This document shows, piece by piece, positions 62,883 through 64,000 of a stretch of 64,000 nucleotides of DNA; positions within the stretch are counted from its first letter, which is position 1; the number at the start of each line of letters is the position of its first letter. The DNA is taken from NCBI RefSeq assembly GCF_019049285.1, contig NZ_JAGMUL010000083.1:30960-94959 (forward strand), read 5' to 3'. Source of the DNA: Streptomyces sp. AC550_RSS872 (GTDB lineage Bacteria; Actinomycetota; Actinomycetes; Streptomycetales; Streptomycetaceae). The notes under the pieces are model-generated. The model was not told where the DNA came from. It saw nothing but the letters and a program-made list of their open reading frames with translations, and searched no databases. The translations under genes were made by a program, and so were the position numbers.

Positions 62883-63482
62883 GTCATGGTCCACTGCGTG
62901 GCGCTCCGATGGCCGTCGGGTGTTTCACGTGAAACACGGACGAACGTGGGGCGTCCATCACGGCAACTCGGGCTGGAAACGGAGACCATCGCGCTCGAGC
63001 GTATGCAACCCGCTCCTCCATGGGATGGATCTGTGGGAAGCCTATGAATTGGTGTGCAGCCGCCGGTAATTGAAGAAAACGCGTCGCGTTCGCCTCTCGG
63101 CCCATTCGTGAGGAAGGAAGGGGGGACTTGTGATCGGGGCGGCTGCCGGTATGGTCGACTCCGGTTCGTGTCCGAGCTGTGATCGAGGCTCACAGCGGCG
63201 ACCGAGCGCAAGGCAATGCAGCCTAACGGGACGGAGAGATCGAAGACCCGCATTCTCGGTTATGCGGCCGGGTGCCCACACGCGATGGGATGCTGCGAGA
63301 GAGTACTGCGGCCAATGTCACACTCTCGCCTACTTGTCCGTACCGGGTGTGAATACGGGTTGAATGTCGCCGTATTGGTTGTGGCAACGAACGGGGAATG
63401 CAAGCCGTCGCGGGGGAAGCAGGCACCTTCCGATCGAGGAAGTGCGCAGACCGACCGAAAGATGTTCGAGGCGAGGCACACC
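62883..63482. other. 600-bp control region between GNAT and the last gene
   Basis: It has a parS site near its left end and lower GC than the rest. A 77-codon frame from a GTG at 63130 has a good ribosome site (GGAAGGAAGGGGGG) and two CxxC motifs, but poor codon bias. I do not count it as a gene. Confidence 0.5.
62922..62935. promoter_or_regulatory. parS site 12
   Basis: A perfect GTTTCACGTGAAAC 40 bp upstream of the GNAT gene, the furthest from oriC in this window (~43 kb). Confidence 0.95.
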
Positions 63483-64000
63483 ATGGACGCTCCGACCACC
63501 ACGTCGGCCGACAACGGCACTTCCGGCGGCGGAGGCGGCTGGTTCACGCCGCGCAAGCAGCTGGCGACAACTCCAGGCAGCGAACAGGAGACGGCCGAGG
63601 GCAGCCGCCTCGCGGCGATGCGCCCGGTGGGCAGGACGGCGGCAGCCGACGATCCGACACCGCCGCCCCAGGACGGCACACAGCCCACCACGACGGTCAC
63701 CCCGGCGGGACCCACTGCGCCGGACACCGGATCCGTCCCCGCCACCCCGGCGCCCACGGGACCTCAGGCCCCGGAGCGGGAGACACCGATGGCGATATCA
63801 CCCCCCGCGACACCCGCCCCGAGCCCTATGTCGCCCGCTCTGCCGACGCCCGCTCTCACCTCGTCCCCAGGACACGCATCCTCAGGACACGCATCCCCAG
63901 CACCAGCGCCGCAAGGCTTCGCCCAGACGACCGCGGCACGGCCGGAGATATCGAACCCCACCCCCCTCACCCCGCCCGCCCCGCACGTACGCGTGCCGAC
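63483..64000 (+). CDS. Pro/Thr/Ala-rich protein, N-terminal part, cut by the window edge
   Basis: The frame is open from the ATG at 63483 to the end (over 172 codons), with strong G/C third positions. It begins MDAPTTTSADNGTSGGGGGW, FTPRKQLATTPGSEQETAEG and continues as a low-complexity stretch rich in Pro, Thr and Ala. There is no signal peptide or membrane helix in the visible part. Such leaders precede large membrane or signalling proteins in Streptomyces, but the functional domain lies outside, so no function is assigned. The gene is likely real: no other frame is open and codon use fits. Confidence 0.75.
   Translation, partial: MDAPTTTSADNGTSGGGGGWFTPRKQLATTPGSEQETAEGSRLAAMRPVGRTAAADDPTPPPQDGTQPTTTVTPAGPTAPDTGSVPATPAPTGPQAPERETPMAISPPATPAPSPMSPALPTPALTSSPGHASSGHASPAPAPQGFAQTTAARPEISNPTPLTPPAPHVRVP

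Noticed and set aside
63130..63363. 77-codon frame with GGAAGGAAGGGGGG ribosome site and CPSC / CGQC motifs
   Set aside because: Third codon positions are not G/C-biased as in real genes here, and the two Cys pairs are not followed by a zinc-ribbon pattern. More likely control DNA.

Overview
The window is a 64 kb chromosomal segment spanning the replication origin of a Streptomyces species. The evidence is the very high GC content with G/C-ending codons, the gene order gyrA-gyrB-dciA-recF-gnd-dnaN-oriC-dnaA-rpmH-rnpA-yidD-yidC-khpB-rsmG-parA-parB, a non-coding origin full of DnaA boxes between dnaN and dnaA, and repeated copies of the Streptomyces parS sequence GTTTCACGTGAAAC. The species cannot be fixed from the sequence alone.

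Left arm (1-8.7 kb): accessory and lineage-specific genes. They include the 3' part of an MFS exporter, a decayed stretch where an elongation factor G fragment is joined to a methyltransferase fragment, a TetR regulator, tRNA-Ala, an HTH protein, a membrane Ser/Thr kinase, a secreted membrane-anchored protein, the tiny DLW-39 protein, a small secreted protein, an AAA ATPase, a VOC protein and tRNA-Ile. Replication block (8.7-21.7 kb): DUF3566, gyrA, gyrB, dciA, recF, gnd, dnaN, oriC and dnaA, all read leftward. Ribosome, membrane insertion and segregation block (22-28 kb): rpmH, rnpA, yidD, yidC, khpB, rsmG, parA and parB, all read rightward.

Envelope and redox block (28-40 kb): thioredoxin and thioredoxin reductase (with a well-placed SigR-type promoter), an anti-sigma factor, SigM, a pseudokinase, the lipid II flippase MurJ and a DUF6049 membrane protein, then pcnA. 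This matches, as recalled, the mycobacterial region Rv3907c-Rv3921c. Here MurJ and its pseudokinase are separate genes. Cell-wall and ribosomal block (40-57.5 kb): LppU/SCO3897-type protein, MFS exporter, inositol-phosphate synthase with its PadR regulator, class A PBP, GT87 glycosyltransferase, an alanine-racemase-like protein, FemX, rpsF-ssb-rpsR-rplI, a MATE transporter and dnaB. Right end (57.5-64 kb): a serine hydrolase, two GNAT proteins, a divergent MarR/MFS pair, an HbpS-like protein and the start of a Pro/Thr/Ala-rich protein cut by the window edge.

The most interesting structure is regulatory. Twelve perfect parS sites all lie to the right of oriC (25.7-62.9 kb). Several sit exactly at the centre of long perfect palindromes at gene ends, and others lie inside codons of parA and the anti-sigma gene. 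DnaA-box clusters occur outside oriC, upstream of dnaA, recF, parA and above all dnaB. Other sites supported by sequence are a GGGAAT-N18-GTT promoter for trxBA, a 10-bp-arm operator for padR, an operator-like palindrome in the DLW-39 promoter, and matched promoters for dnaA and rpmH.

I found no CRISPR array, phage, insertion sequence or defence island. Apart from the decayed left-end segment, this is a conserved core region.
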